DNA of 64,000 nucleotides from JADJPF01 sp964492845 (GTDB lineage: Bacteria; Acidobacteriota; Blastocatellia; Chloracidobacteriales; JADJPF01). The notes below the pieces were generated by a model that saw only the letters and a program-made list of their open reading frames with translations, was not told where the DNA came from and did not search any database. Within the stretch, counting starts at the first letter, position 1. Each line of letters starts with the position of its first letter. The DNA lies in the NCBI GenBank assembly GCA_964492845.1, contig CAZBMZ010000014.1, forward strand, positions 62,001 to 126,000. The letters run 5' to 3'. Both the position numbers and the translations under genes were made by a program. Shown here in pieces: positions 17,577 through 26,301 of the stretch.

Positions 17577-17745
17577 GCGCGGGCAAGTTGCCCGCACTTA
17601 TAAAATTTCAAATAAATTTCAATTACCGCCCAGCCCTAAAGGACTGGTCTATTTTCAGTTGCCCCTAACGGGGCAATAGAATGAACCCTTCTTGTATTAT
17701 CAGCATTATCAATAATTTACAAAGCTACTTTCATATATTATTTAA
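17577..17745 (-). repeat. Compound palindromic repeat, family A
   Basis: The cluster contains CGGGCAA-GTTGCCCG at the edge of the TPR gene, GCCCAGCCC...GGACTGG, and TTGCCCC-taac-GGGGCAA. On the minus strand an ATGAAAGTAGCTTTGTAA mini-frame follows about 20 bp after the stop of the hydrolase-like gene. The order matches the cluster at 14.6 kb. Confidence 0.75.
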
Positions 17746-17759
17746 TTAAAAATCTTACC

Positions 17760-18911
17760 TTAATCAACTAACTTATGGTCTACCATATAAGCTAAGTAAA
17801 CATTATCATACATATGATAACCAAATGGATTTAGCGTATCACGTACAGAAGCTAAAGTTTGACTAAGAATTTGTGATCCTAATTTACCAAGGAATTTTCC
17901 TGGATTATTCTTTAAGCTTTGAATATCATCTGCGCCAAAATCATGAATTACTGTAGCAACAACATCTTTATCATGTCTGAGCATTTCAAAATTAGGTCTG
18001 CTTAATTCGCCTGGGCCTTGCTCACGATTGATTTTTGTTCCATAAGGCTCACCTTTTCCAGATAGAAAAATATCTTCTGTTGTAAAGTAATCGCCTATGG
18101 TTTTGCTGCTGGCTGTACGTGGGCCGGGTGGGACGTTGCCAACTACATGACCTGGGTTTGTTAGATCTACTGGACAACCTGTTAAAGCAACTCGGACATT
18201 TTCACTCATTAATTGCTTGATTTGGCTGTCACTATAACCATTTTCTTTCATTTTTGTAATTGCAAGTGAAACGGCATGAGTAGTCATAATTGTCCCTTGA
18301 CTATAGCCAACTAGTTGCAATTTTTCTGGAGGATTTTTAGTTAAATCTTTATAAATTGCATTGGCTAGGGTTTCAGTTGGCTTACTTGGAATCCCTAAGT
18401 ATAGCTCCTTAGCACATTGGAGTAGGTCTATTGCTGGGCCTTCGGTAGAGTTATTAATAAAGTTTACATTTTTATTTAGAAATTGAGCCGTTTTATTACC
18501 CATATCCGCACGAGTTAATTCATTTGTAGCAATACCATTTACAGCATAAACTTTTGGCACAGTAGGAAGATTTTGACCTTTAGGATATTGCTCCATTTTG
18601 CCATCATTTTTTAAGTCTGGAGTTAATTTGCTAGTTAGTGGGATTGTGCCAGCAACTAACTTTAATAAATACTTTAAGTTATCAAAGGAAAGTGGATTTT
18701 CAGGAAATCCTGCTCTTGGTGTTAAACTGGTAGTATTTGAGCTTAATTTAGGAAAAAGCTTTGAGCCTAAAGATAAAATATCTTTTACTTTAGGTAGAAA
18801 CCCTATAGAGTCAACTCCAGAACTTTGATTAAGGTTTTGTGTTGCTGGTTTATTATCAAATTGGCTAGGAAAATCTAAAAGTCTGCTAACATTATTAAAA
18901 TTAATTGCCAC
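17760..18911 (-). CDS. Serine-hydrolase-like protein of unknown function
   Basis: The frame is open to 18932, but a GGAGGA just upstream of GTG 18911 makes that the likely start (383 residues). The first about 110 residues are polar and probably disordered. A hydrolase-like core follows: KVYAVNGIATNE, a nucleophile elbow GYSQGT (Ser at about 204), a possible acid in RHDKDVVATV and a possible His in NPFGYHMYDN near the C-terminus. There is no signal peptide. I do not recognise a named family. The gene follows a small helical protein gene by about 30 bp and precedes the TPR gene, so a cargo/chaperone relation is possible but unproven. Confidence 0.6.
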   Translation of the reverse strand: MAINFNNVSRLLDFPSQFDNKPATQNLNQSSGVDSIGFLPKVKDILSLGSKLFPKLSSNTTSLTPRAGFPENPLSFDNLKYLLKLVAGTIPLTSKLTPDLKNDGKMEQYPKGQNLPTVPKVYAVNGIATNELTRADMGNKTAQFLNKNVNFINNSTEGPAIDLLQCAKELYLGIPSKPTETLANAIYKDLTKNPPEKLQLVGYSQGTIMTTHAVSLAITKMKENGYSDSQIKQLMSENVRVALTGCPVDLTNPGHVVGNVPPGPRTASSKTIGDYFTTEDIFLSGKGEPYGTKINREQGPGELSRPNFEMLRHDKDVVATVIHDFGADDIQSLKNNPGKFLGKLGSQILSQTLASVRDTLNPFGYHMYDNVYLAYMVDHKLVD

Positions 18912-18941
18912 AACTCCTCCAAATAACTGCAATATAATAAC

Positions 18942-19202
18942 TTAAATAAACTTAATTTGATCTTGACTTTGGCTTACTCGATTTAGTGCATCAGTAAAAT
19001 TAGTTAAACTTTCACGATTGCGATAATAGACTTCTACTAATTCTTCTTTACTTAGGTCTACGGGTGGAGTAACTGATTTTGGATCAAGTATCCATTGCCA
19101 AACTAATACTTGTCGGGCAATATCTACTGGCTCAATAGCTTTTTGTGCTAGATTTTTAAGGCTTGGGACGCTTTCATCAACCAAGTTTTCATCAGTCATC
19201 AA
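18942..19202 (-). CDS. Small helical hypothetical protein
   Basis: The product has 86 residues, acidic at the start and helical by composition, with a central ARQVLVWQWILDP segment. It has no signal peptide, membrane helix or recognisable domain. It is the first gene of a minus-strand group with the hydrolase-like and TPR genes, and is divergent from the histidine kinase gene at 19293. Two adjacent ATG codons could serve as the start. Function unknown. Confidence 0.55.
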   Translation of the reverse strand: MMTDENLVDESVPSLKNLAQKAIEPVDIARQVLVWQWILDPKSVTPPVDLSKEELVEVYYRNRESLTNFTDALNRVSQSQDQIKFI

Positions 19203-19292
19203 TTAAATTACCTAAGAAAAGGATTTTACTGACTGAGTTATCGTTCATTTTATCAGGTAAGTTGCTTGGACTTTGCCGGAGATTACAAAGCT

Positions 19293-20990
19293 ATGCTAAC
19301 CAAAGAATTACCTAATCCTAATAATCGATCTGGGATCTCACTAATTTTAATAATTGGGTATACTACGCTACTTGCTCTTATTATAACTTCGGGTTTTATA
19401 AGTTCTTATCAAGTTAGCCTTATTAGAAGTTCTGTTACTAATTTAGAGCAAGATCATATAAATCAACTTAATACAATATTTAAGATTCGAGAATTGATTT
19501 CTGAAATTCATTTTGAAGCGCGAGAGATTGTTAGATTAAGACGAGCCGACCCTAGCATAAAACAATTTACTGCACTTCCACCTAATCTTAACTCTGAGCT
19601 AGAAAAACAATTGCAAACAATAGAAGATTCAAGTATTAGCAAAACTGATGAATGGAAAAAGTTTAATTTATCTCTAGCACAATTTACTAAAACAGCTATT
19701 AATCCTTTCTACTTTCAAATCAATGGTTTAGCTCACCAACAAGAAACTTTTATAGATCTTGATGAAGTAGTAAAAAAAATCCGTTTAGAAAGAAAAAAAA
19801 TCGCAGATCAAAGCAATGCCTTACAACTAAATGCAGAAATGGCTATTAATACTACTACTAGTATTAGTATTGCAGTAGGTTTAATTGTTGCTGGCTTAAC
19901 AGTAGTAGAAATCCAAAAGCGACTCCGACAACTACAACTATCTTTTCGAGTAATTAGTCAGGCCCGCGAATTTAACCGAAATATTATCAATGGTGTCGTA
20001 AATGCTTTATTTACACTTGATACAAGCGGAAGTATTTCTAGTGCAAACCAAGCTTTTTACAATTTATTTAATTTAACACCTGATGTTTTAGGTCGTTCTT
20101 ATCAAGATTTCTTAAAAAACGAAGCAGAACTTCATCAAAAAATTACTGAATTATACGAAAATAGCAACACTAATAATTATTGTGGAAGAATTAACTTAAT
20201 GCCTAGTGACAAGCTCTTGCGGGCAGATTTATATATAACAGCACTTAAAATTAATGAGCAACCTGTAGGATTTATTCTAATACTAGTAGATGTAACAGAA
20301 ATAGAGCTTGCCCAACAAGAACGCACCCGTAACCAAGCCCTAGTTGCAATTGGACAAATAGCCGCACAAGTGGCACATGAAATAAAAAATCCTTTGGGGA
20401 GCATAAAATTAAACTTAACTTATCTAGGTCGTACAATTCCTAAAAATGAGGAAGCAACCGAAGTAATTTCTGAAATTCAAAGCGGAGTTGACCGGCTAAA
20501 TAAAACTATTTCTGAGCTATCTACTTTTGTTCGTCCAAAAGAATTAATGCTTTCTAACGTAGATATAAACCTTAATATTGAAGAGCAGTTAGCATTTATA
20601 AAAGATAAAATCCAAGAAAAAAACATTCAAGTAGAATGTCAGTTTCAATCTGATTTACCTTTAATAAAAGCTGATAGTCATGAGTTAGGCAAAGCTTTTA
20701 TTAATTTTTTGGTTAACGCGGTTGAAGCAAGTAAAGAAGCAGGAAAAATTATTATTTCTACTAAATCTTTAGAAAATAAGGTTTTAATTAGTTTTACAGA
20801 TTTTGGGATAGGAATGACGAGAGAAACAATTGCAAGAATTTTTGAGCCATTTTTTACCACTAAACCAACTGGTACAGGTCTAGGAATGAGCATAGCAAAA
20901 CGAGTTATTGAAATGCACAAAGGTAGTGTCCAAATCAGCAGCAAAATAGGCGAGGGAAGCCAAATAAATATAGAACTACCAATAACTTAA
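19293..20990 (+). CDS. Membrane sensor histidine kinase (NtrB-like)
   Basis: A TTG at 19266 opens the frame, but ATG 19293 has a GGAG at good spacing (565 residues). Helices at about 15-38 and 190-208 flank a helical periplasmic sensor of about 150 residues. A PAS domain (about 230-338) precedes the HisKA domain with VAHEIKNPLGS (phosphoacceptor His362) and a HATPase domain with INFLVNAVEAS (N box), DFGIGM and GTGLGMSI. The architecture suits a kinase partner for an NtrC-type regulator, and such a gene is convergent with it, 6 bp away. The signal is unknown. Confidence 0.9.
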   Translation: MLTKELPNPNNRSGISLILIIGYTTLLALIITSGFISSYQVSLIRSSVTNLEQDHINQLNTIFKIRELISEIHFEAREIVRLRRADPSIKQFTALPPNLNSELEKQLQTIEDSSISKTDEWKKFNLSLAQFTKTAINPFYFQINGLAHQQETFIDLDEVVKKIRLERKKIADQSNALQLNAEMAINTTTSISIAVGLIVAGLTVVEIQKRLRQLQLSFRVISQAREFNRNIINGVVNALFTLDTSGSISSANQAFYNLFNLTPDVLGRSYQDFLKNEAELHQKITELYENSNTNNYCGRINLMPSDKLLRADLYITALKINEQPVGFILILVDVTEIELAQQERTRNQALVAIGQIAAQVAHEIKNPLGSIKLNLTYLGRTIPKNEEATEVISEIQSGVDRLNKTISELSTFVRPKELMLSNVDINLNIEEQLAFIKDKIQEKNIQVECQFQSDLPLIKADSHELGKAFINFLVNAVEASKEAGKIIISTKSLENKVLISFTDFGIGMTRETIARIFEPFFTTKPTGTGLGMSIAKRVIEMHKGSVQISSKIGEGSQINIELPIT

Positions 20991-20996
20991 AAGATT

Positions 20997-22436
20997 TTAG
21001 CTCTCTTGCTCTAAAGAACCTTCATCGGTTTCATCTGTTAACCCATGTTTTTTCATAAGGCTATAAAGCCTAGCTCGGTAAATACCTAAGCTTTTGGCTG
21101 CTGCAACTTTATTCCAATTAGTTTTTTCTAAAACATATAAAATCGCTTTTTTTTCTATTTCATCTAAAGAAAAATTTGCTAAATCTTTGCTACTAAAAAC
21201 TAAATCATCAATAGAGCTTTTTTGCTCTACTACGCTAGTAACGTTACTGTTAATAATTTCTGACACTCGCTCTAAATAAATATTTGCAGGACGAATTTCC
21301 TCTTCACGACAAAGCAAAACGGCTCGTTCTAAAACGTTGTGGAGTTCTCTAACATTACCGGGCCAACCGTAGCTATACATTAACTCATAAGCGTCGGGTG
21401 TAATTCCTACTATTTTCTTTTGGTATTTTTCATTAAATCGTTTGATAAAAGTTTCTGCTAGAAGTGGAATTTCCTCTAACCGTTGTTTTAGAGGAGGAAT
21501 TTTTATAGTAATAGTATTAATACGATAAAAAAGATCCTGTCTCATTGTGCCTTTTTCTACAGATTGGTTTAAGTCCCGATTAGTGGAGGAAATTAAACGA
21601 AAATCCGCTGGTATTTCCTTACTACTTCCTACTTGGCGATAGCTACGATTTTCTAGGATTCGTAGCAGCTTAGGTTGTAATTCTATAGGCATTTCGCCTA
21701 TTTCATCTAGTAGCAATGATCCACCATTAGCAGCACCAATTAGCCCTTGTTTAGCATCTACAGCACCAGTAAAAGCCCCCTTTAGGTGTCCAAAAAGCTC
21801 AGACTCAAAAAGGTCTTTTGGAAGTGCAGCACAATTTACTTTAATAAAACTTTTCTTAGCTCGTAAACTATTGTAATGAATAGCATTAGCAACAAGCTCT
21901 TTTCCTGTACCAGACTCACCGATGATTAGCACATTTGCATCCGTTCCAGCAACTAAATCAATAGTTTCAAAGACTTCTTGCATTGCCTGACTGCTACCAA
22001 TAATAGAGTAATATTCATTACTTTTCCTAAGCTGTTTTCTAAGATTTTCTGATTCAGCAACTAGCATTCGACGTTCTAAAGCTTTGCTAACTAGTAATTC
22101 TAGCTGTTCAGCATCAACAGGTTTTTCTAAAAAGTAATAAGCCCCTATTTTAATAGCTTCAATAGCTCGTGCCAGCGTTCCATGTGCTGAAATAACAATA
22201 ACTTCTGTAGTCGGACAATGCTCCTTAGCAAAACGAATAATGTCAAAACCATCTCCATCAGGCAGGTTAAGATCCGTCAAAATCAGGTCAAAGTCATCAT
22301 TTTTAATGGTATTTATGCCACTAGTTAAGGTTTCAGCTATTGTCACATCATAATTTAGGCTAACTAAAACTCGCCGCAAGGCTTTAGTTATCAGGTTGTC
22401 ATCATCTATGCAAAGTATCTTGGGAAGAGATTTCAT
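20997..22436 (-). CDS. NtrC-family sigma-54-dependent response regulator
   Basis: The product has 479 residues. The receiver domain (1-120) has CIDDDN, phosphoacceptor Asp55 in LTDLNLPDGDG, and KPVD. The AAA+ domain (about 145-375) carries GESGTGKE, ESELFGHLKGAFTGA with the sigma-54 contact loop GAFTGA, and GSLLLDEIGEMP. A Fis-type HTH lies at the end (VAAAKSLGIYRARLYSLMKK). It activates sigma-54 promoters, probably on signal from the adjacent convergent kinase. Targets may include the envelope genes that follow on the same strand, but I saw no clear -24/-12 site. Confidence 0.93.
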   Translation of the reverse strand: MKSLPKILCIDDDNLITKALRRVLVSLNYDVTIAETLTSGINTIKNDDFDLILTDLNLPDGDGFDIIRFAKEHCPTTEVIVISAHGTLARAIEAIKIGAYYFLEKPVDAEQLELLVSKALERRMLVAESENLRKQLRKSNEYYSIIGSSQAMQEVFETIDLVAGTDANVLIIGESGTGKELVANAIHYNSLRAKKSFIKVNCAALPKDLFESELFGHLKGAFTGAVDAKQGLIGAANGGSLLLDEIGEMPIELQPKLLRILENRSYRQVGSSKEIPADFRLISSTNRDLNQSVEKGTMRQDLFYRINTITIKIPPLKQRLEEIPLLAETFIKRFNEKYQKKIVGITPDAYELMYSYGWPGNVRELHNVLERAVLLCREEEIRPANIYLERVSEIINSNVTSVVEQKSSIDDLVFSSKDLANFSLDEIEKKAILYVLEKTNWNKVAAAKSLGIYRARLYSLMKKHGLTDETDEGSLEQES

Positions 22437-22488
22437 AAATTTTGCTTGGTTAATTGCTAGTTTTATTTAGACATAAGCCTTCATTAGA

Positions 22489-22537
22489 ACATTAAAAACA
22501 ACTGAGAGAAACTTTGACTCCCAGTTGTTTTTAATGT
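22489..22537 (-). terminator. Long perfect hairpin terminator
   Basis: A 16-bp perfect inverted repeat, ACATTAAAAACAACTG (22489-22504) with its complement at 22522-22537, surrounds a 17-nt loop. It is downstream of the OmpA-like gene on the minus strand. The A-rich arm gives a T-run at the end of the transcript. Confidence 0.75.
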
Positions 22538-22562
22538 TTGCTTTTTATAACTAGAAACCCTT

Positions 22563-23315
22563 TTAAGGCAAGACATTTAATTGATTAGCTTTAATGCCTT
22601 CATTGACAAGTAATCTAATTTCTACACGTCGATTTTCAGCACGACCAGATTTTGTCTTATTATCAGAAATAGGTTTAATTTCCCCTACTCCCACCATATT
22701 TATTTTATAAGACGGAACATCTTTTTCTACCAGATATTGAAATACAGATTGTGCGCGTAGTTGGCTAAGTTTACGATTAGCATCAACACTACCTGTAGCA
22801 TCTGTAAAACCTTTAACTTCTAGTATATAGCCATTTTGTCCTAAAATTTCATTCACTATTACATCTAGTTTTGCTTTGCTTTCATTTGTTAAAATATGTT
22901 GGTTAAGCTTAAAGTTAATGGTTACAATTTGTTGTTCTTGCCAATTATCTAGTTTATTTACCCTGCCATCTACCTTAGCGGTTTCTGCTAGAGATTCTTT
23001 TTTAGCCAAAGCAGCTTGGTTTTTTGCTTCTTCTTTTGCGTCTTCAATACCTCGCATGCTGCGCTCATCTAAGTCTGAAAGGTCTGTTTGTAATTTTTTA
23101 GTTGTTGCATCCAAAGCATTTGTTTGATTTTCTAGGTTATCTGTTTGGCCTTTTAGCCCTCTTACACCGCTTTCTAGCTCTGTTGCCCGACCTTCTAGCG
23201 GAGCAGCCCTTTCATTTACGGTAGTTCGGACATATTTTTTGCTAGCACAAGCTGGAGCAAAAGTAAAAAAAAGCATTAGTGCAAACATTAAACTAGTAAT
23301 AGATTTGATAGACAT
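22563..23315 (-). CDS. OmpA-family lipoprotein with coiled-coil region
   Basis: The product has 250 residues. The signal peptide ends in a lipobox (APAC, Cys at about 23), so it is likely an outer-membrane lipoprotein. Residues 35-120 are a coiled coil with repeated TELESGVRGLKGQTDNLENQ-type heptads, resembling Lpp-like rods. The C-terminal about 105 residues form an OmpA-like peptidoglycan-binding domain: INFKLNQHILT, VKGFTDATGS, NRKLSQLRAQSV, GVGEIKPI and NRRVEI. It should tether the outer membrane to the wall. It is flanked by a terminator downstream. Confidence 0.9.
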   Translation of the reverse strand: MSIKSITSLMFALMLFFTFAPACASKKYVRTTVNERAAPLEGRATELESGVRGLKGQTDNLENQTNALDATTKKLQTDLSDLDERSMRGIEDAKEEAKNQAALAKKESLAETAKVDGRVNKLDNWQEQQIVTINFKLNQHILTNESKAKLDVIVNEILGQNGYILEVKGFTDATGSVDANRKLSQLRAQSVFQYLVEKDVPSYKINMVGVGEIKPISDNKTKSGRAENRRVEIRLLVNEGIKANQLNVLP

Positions 23316-23374
23316 TTTGAAAGATCCCCCTCATTTTTAAGTAAGTCCTTTAACTCATTTATTTTCAAAATTTT

Positions 23375-23422
23375 GCCACGTTAGTGGCTACTCTAACTAG
23401 CCCAGTCATTTATGGCTGGGCA
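23375..23422 (-). repeat. Short palindromic repeat pair
   Basis: GCCAC-gtta-GTGGC is followed by AGCCCAGTCatttatGGCTGGGC. The second arm is shared with the family A clusters. It lies 3' of the adjacent minus-strand lipoprotein gene. Confidence 0.65.
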
Positions 23423-23433
23423 TTTATTAAAAT

Positions 23434-23916
23434 TTATTCCCCTGTGGTCGTTTCATCTATATTTACTTTCCAGCGATTATTTTCTTTTGTTAAGCTAATT
23501 CGGGCATAACTAGGAGCATTGATAGCTTTAACCTCTAAACTAGCTTGATCTGTTAAGATTGTTTCATTACGAAATTCAAATGACGTGACATTATTAGCTA
23601 ACATTCCTTGAGCATCTTGGTCAACAATACGTTTTAGAGCTTGATCTAAGTTAAGGTTTGTATTTGTGCTAGCTTGTTGTAAGTTTGTTAAGCTTCTTTG
23701 AGATAAGTTTTCTCTAACAACTCTATAATTTCGCTCGCGTACAGCTTCCAAGAAATTTTTGGCAACTTCTGTTGGTGTGACGACTTTTTCGGCTACAACA
23801 ACAGGTTCAGCTTTAGGACTAGTGTTTTTTACATTAGTTGCTTGTGTACTGCTACAACCTGTTAACGCCAAAGCAGAGATAAAAATAAGCAGACAAATAC
23901 TATTAAGCCATTTCAT
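23434..23916 (-). CDS. Lipoprotein with NTF2-like/DUF4878-type domain
   Basis: The ATG at 23916 has GGAGGATACCAAA upstream and is preferred over the in-frame ATG at 23931 (160 residues). The signal peptide ends in a lipobox LTGC. After a linker of about 30 residues, the domain PTEVAKNFLEAVRERNYRVVRENLS...RWKVNIDE has the pattern of NTF2-like lipoproteins of the DUF4878 type (helix with AxxFLEAxxxxD/N, ending in a W-K-V/I strand). The role is unknown. It is the middle of three minus-strand envelope genes. Confidence 0.72.
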   Translation of the reverse strand: MKWLNSICLLIFISALALTGCSSTQATNVKNTSPKAEPVVVAEKVVTPTEVAKNFLEAVRERNYRVVRENLSQRSLTNLQQASTNTNLNLDQALKRIVDQDAQGMLANNVTSFEFRNETILTDQASLEVKAINAPSYARISLTKENNRWKVNIDETTTGE

Positions 23917-23963
23917 TTTGGTATCCTCCAAATTATTTTTTAATTATTTTGTTGAAAAAAAGG

Positions 23964-23994
23964 AGTCACCTTAAAAAAAGTCTTTAAGGTGACT
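23964..23994 (-). terminator. Rho-independent terminator
   Basis: A perfect 12-bp stem (AGTCACCTTAAA at 23964-23975, complement at 23983-23994), followed on the minus strand by a CCTTTTTTTC tract, ends the glycine-zipper gene transcript. Confidence 0.85.
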
Positions 23995-24010
23995 TATTCC
24001 AAGAACAGCG

Positions 24011-24640
24011 TTAATAGGGATTAGAGAGTTGCACTAGTGAATTACTACCATTAGCTAACAGACTGCCAACCATTGCCCCTTGAGGGCCGCTTAATCTTTG
24101 ATATGGATCATTACTAAAATTAACATTTCTAATTAGATTAGGGTTATTAACAGTAGCGTTATTGCTATAAATATTTTGTGCAGGTAGTTCCCGATTACCA
24201 AAATTTACTGGTCGAGTTTGTGGACTACGACTTGGAGCTTTTAAGTCGTTACGAGTTAAAGCATAAAGTGTAGAGCTACCACCACCAATTAAAGCACCAA
24301 TTCCAGCACCTTTTTTGCCACCTATTGCAGCACCAAGACCAGTGCCTACAAGACTACCAGCAGCAATTGTGCTAACCATCCGGGTTTTACGACCATAGCC
24401 AGAGTCGCGTTTAGCAAGTGAATGTGCTGTTAAAGCACCACCGCCAATTAATGCACCAGCAGCAGCCCCCCGACCACCGCCTATTAACGCACCGACTCCA
24501 GCCCCAAGTGCTGTACCAACACCAATTTTAGCAACGGTTCTAGTTTTTGAATCACGACGTTTTGTTTCTCTAGCTATTGCTGGAGACATTACAGTTATTA
24601 TTAGTATGAATGAAATTATTACAGAAGAAAGTTTATTCAT
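24011..24640 (-). CDS. Exported glycine-zipper protein
   Basis: The product has 209 residues, with a signal peptide (about 1-23, ending AIA). Two glycine-zipper blocks follow, GVGALIGGGRGAAAGALIGGG and GLGAAIGGKKGAGIGALIGGG, each preceded by a KTR(T/M)V stretch, so the protein appears internally duplicated. Gly-zipper proteins are found in the outer membrane or periplasm and can oligomerise in membranes. The C-terminal about 70 residues are Asn/Ser-rich and probably disordered. The start has a strong AGGAGGTG ribosome-binding site. Function is unknown. Confidence 0.8.
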   Translation of the reverse strand: MNKLSSVIISFILIITVMSPAIARETKRRDSKTRTVAKIGVGTALGAGVGALIGGGRGAAAGALIGGGALTAHSLAKRDSGYGRKTRMVSTIAAGSLVGTGLGAAIGGKKGAGIGALIGGGSSTLYALTRNDLKAPSRSPQTRPVNFGNRELPAQNIYSNNATVNNPNLIRNVNFSNDPYQRLSGPQGAMVGSLLANGSNSLVQLSNPY

Positions 24641-25039
24641 TGTGACACCTCCTAGATATAATTTTTGTAATTGTATGAAAACTAACCAATTATCTAATCT
24701 ATATCTTTTATGTCTTAAGACATATCAAATGGTGTGCCATAAATAAAAAATTTTATAACTCGCTTATTTAACAGTAAGTTAGCTAAAATTTGATTTGAAG
24801 ATGGTGAAAAGAGGTAAAAATCTAAGGTCAGTTAATGTATGGTTTTTAGACACAGTGTATTAAATCAATACAAAGCTAAGGGGTAAAAATGTCTTGAGAC
24901 TTAATTTCGTTGCTGTTTTTATTATCTAAAACTGGAAGTGCAAAATTTTACTGACAGGTAGGCAAAAGCTTGACCTTGCACTTCCAGATAGATATATTTA
25001 CTTAAAATGCTTTAAGATAAACAAAGCAGGTCTATCTTC
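24641..25039. other. Intergenic region with one hairpin
   Basis: This stretch of about 400 bp lies upstream of the glycine-zipper gene and downstream of the PilZ gene, both on the minus strand. Besides the hairpin at 24932-24987 and the AGGAGGTG before ATG 24640, I see no gene or repeat in it. The glycine-zipper promoter should be here. Confidence 0.45.
24932..24987 (-). terminator. Inverted repeat, probable terminator of the PilZ gene
   Basis: Arms CTGGAAGTGCAA (24932-24943) and its exact complement (24976-24987) enclose a 32-nt loop. On the minus strand the second arm is followed by TTTTAG. The loop is long for a terminator, so a regulatory RNA or protein site remains possible. Confidence 0.5.
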
Positions 25040-25327
25040 TTACTTAATAAAGCGTACACCTAAACGAAACATATCTGACTCTTTATCAAGTGTTGCACTA
25101 ACAACTTCTGCTTTTAATAAAACTTTATCGCCTCTATCAATAATAATTTTGCTTCTTAGTGGTACTAAGCTGTAAGTAAATAGCGAGGCTCCATGTTCAG
25201 TAATATCTAAAATTACAGCAAATTGCTCTTCTGCTTTTTTATTATTGGCTTCTTTAAATTTTATTAGAGTATTTGTTTCTTTGCGAAGTTCTCGCCTGTG
25301 TTCTATTAAATTAGTTGTGGCTAACAT
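25040..25327 (-). CDS. PilZ domain protein
   Basis: The product has 95 residues, a single PilZ domain. The c-di-GMP-binding pattern RxxxR is present as RRELR near residues 11-15, and the second motif appears as DITEHGASL, in which the usual (D/N)xSxxG serine is replaced by threonine. The C-terminal RLGVRFI also fits. It would bind c-di-GMP and pass the signal to a partner, which is not obvious here. It is a single gene with a leader of about 200 bp. Confidence 0.82.
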   Translation of the reverse strand: MLATTNLIEHRRELRKETNTLIKFKEANNKKAEEQFAVILDITEHGASLFTYSLVPLRSKIIIDRGDKVLLKAEVVSATLDKESDMFRLGVRFIK

Positions 25328-25533
25328 AACCCCTCCTTTTATAGGCTGAAAGTTACTTTTGTAAGCAGCAATCTACATACCAGAAAAAATCAAAATTCTT
25401 ATTTATGTAACTAATTGATTTATCTGTAGTTATTATAAAAACTTTAATCAAACAACTTTCTAATTGTTAAAACCTCTCTTTTCTATAAGTTTTTAAGAGC
25501 AAATTTCCACAATACCTAAAACAGAGATTATAC

Positions 25534-26301
25534 CTAACTTTGATTTCTCTCGTAAATTAGCTTAAGTCCTTCTAGTAGCAAATCATCGTCTATTATTTCA
25601 ATAATTGCTGAACCTTTGCCGATTAATGGGGCTAGCCCACCTGTAGCAATCACGGTTTTTTGTGGCCCAAGTTCATCAATCATTCGCGTTAAAATCCCGT
25701 CCACTAGGCCAATGTAGCCAAAGTAAAGCCCTGATTGAATGCTCATAATTGTAGAAGTTCCAACAACTTTTTCTGGATGACGAATCTGCACCCTAGGCAG
25801 CCGAGAAGCACGCAAAAATAAAGCTTCTGAAGAAATTTGAACGCCTGGCGTAATAACTCCACCTAAATAGTCACCTATTGGAGAAATTGCGTCAAATGTT
25901 GTTGCTGTCCCAAAATCTACAACAATGCAAGGCCCGCCGTATTTGTGAAAGGCTGCAACAGCGTTGACAACGCGGTCAGCACCTACGGCTTGAGGTGTAT
26001 CATAGTGTATTTTGATTCCAGAATTTTTTTCAGGTTCAACAAAAAGCGGCTCAAGGTGAAAATATGTTATTGCCATTTTATACAAAGTAAAATTTAGGGT
26101 TGGCACAACAGAAGAAATTGCAATAGCTTTTATGGCAGTAAAATCAAGTTTTGCTAAAGTAAAAAGATTACGACATAAAATACCATATTCATCTATAGTC
26201 CGATCTCGCTCTGTGGTTAGTCGCCAGCGGGCTACAATCTCATCTCCAGCATAAACGCCTAACACAGTATTGGTATTTCCTACGTCCATTACTAATAACA
26301 T
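25534..26301 (-). CDS. coaX: Type III pantothenate kinase
   Basis: The product has 255 residues, the normal CoaX size. It phosphorylates pantothenate as the first step of CoA synthesis. The ASKHA-fold motifs are MLLVMDVGNTNTVLGV (phosphate 1), GADRVVNAVAA, CIVVDFGTATTFDAI (phosphate 2), GGVITPGVQIS and ATGGLAPLI. Its start overlaps the end of birA by 10 bp, so the genes are translationally coupled in a nadC-birA-coaX cofactor operon. Confidence 0.95.
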   Translation of the reverse strand: MLLVMDVGNTNTVLGVYAGDEIVARWRLTTERDRTIDEYGILCRNLFTLAKLDFTAIKAIAISSVVPTLNFTLYKMAITYFHLEPLFVEPEKNSGIKIHYDTPQAVGADRVVNAVAAFHKYGGPCIVVDFGTATTFDAISPIGDYLGGVITPGVQISSEALFLRASRLPRVQIRHPEKVVGTSTIMSIQSGLYFGYIGLVDGILTRMIDELGPQKTVIATGGLAPLIGKGSAIIEIIDDDLLLEGLKLIYERNQS

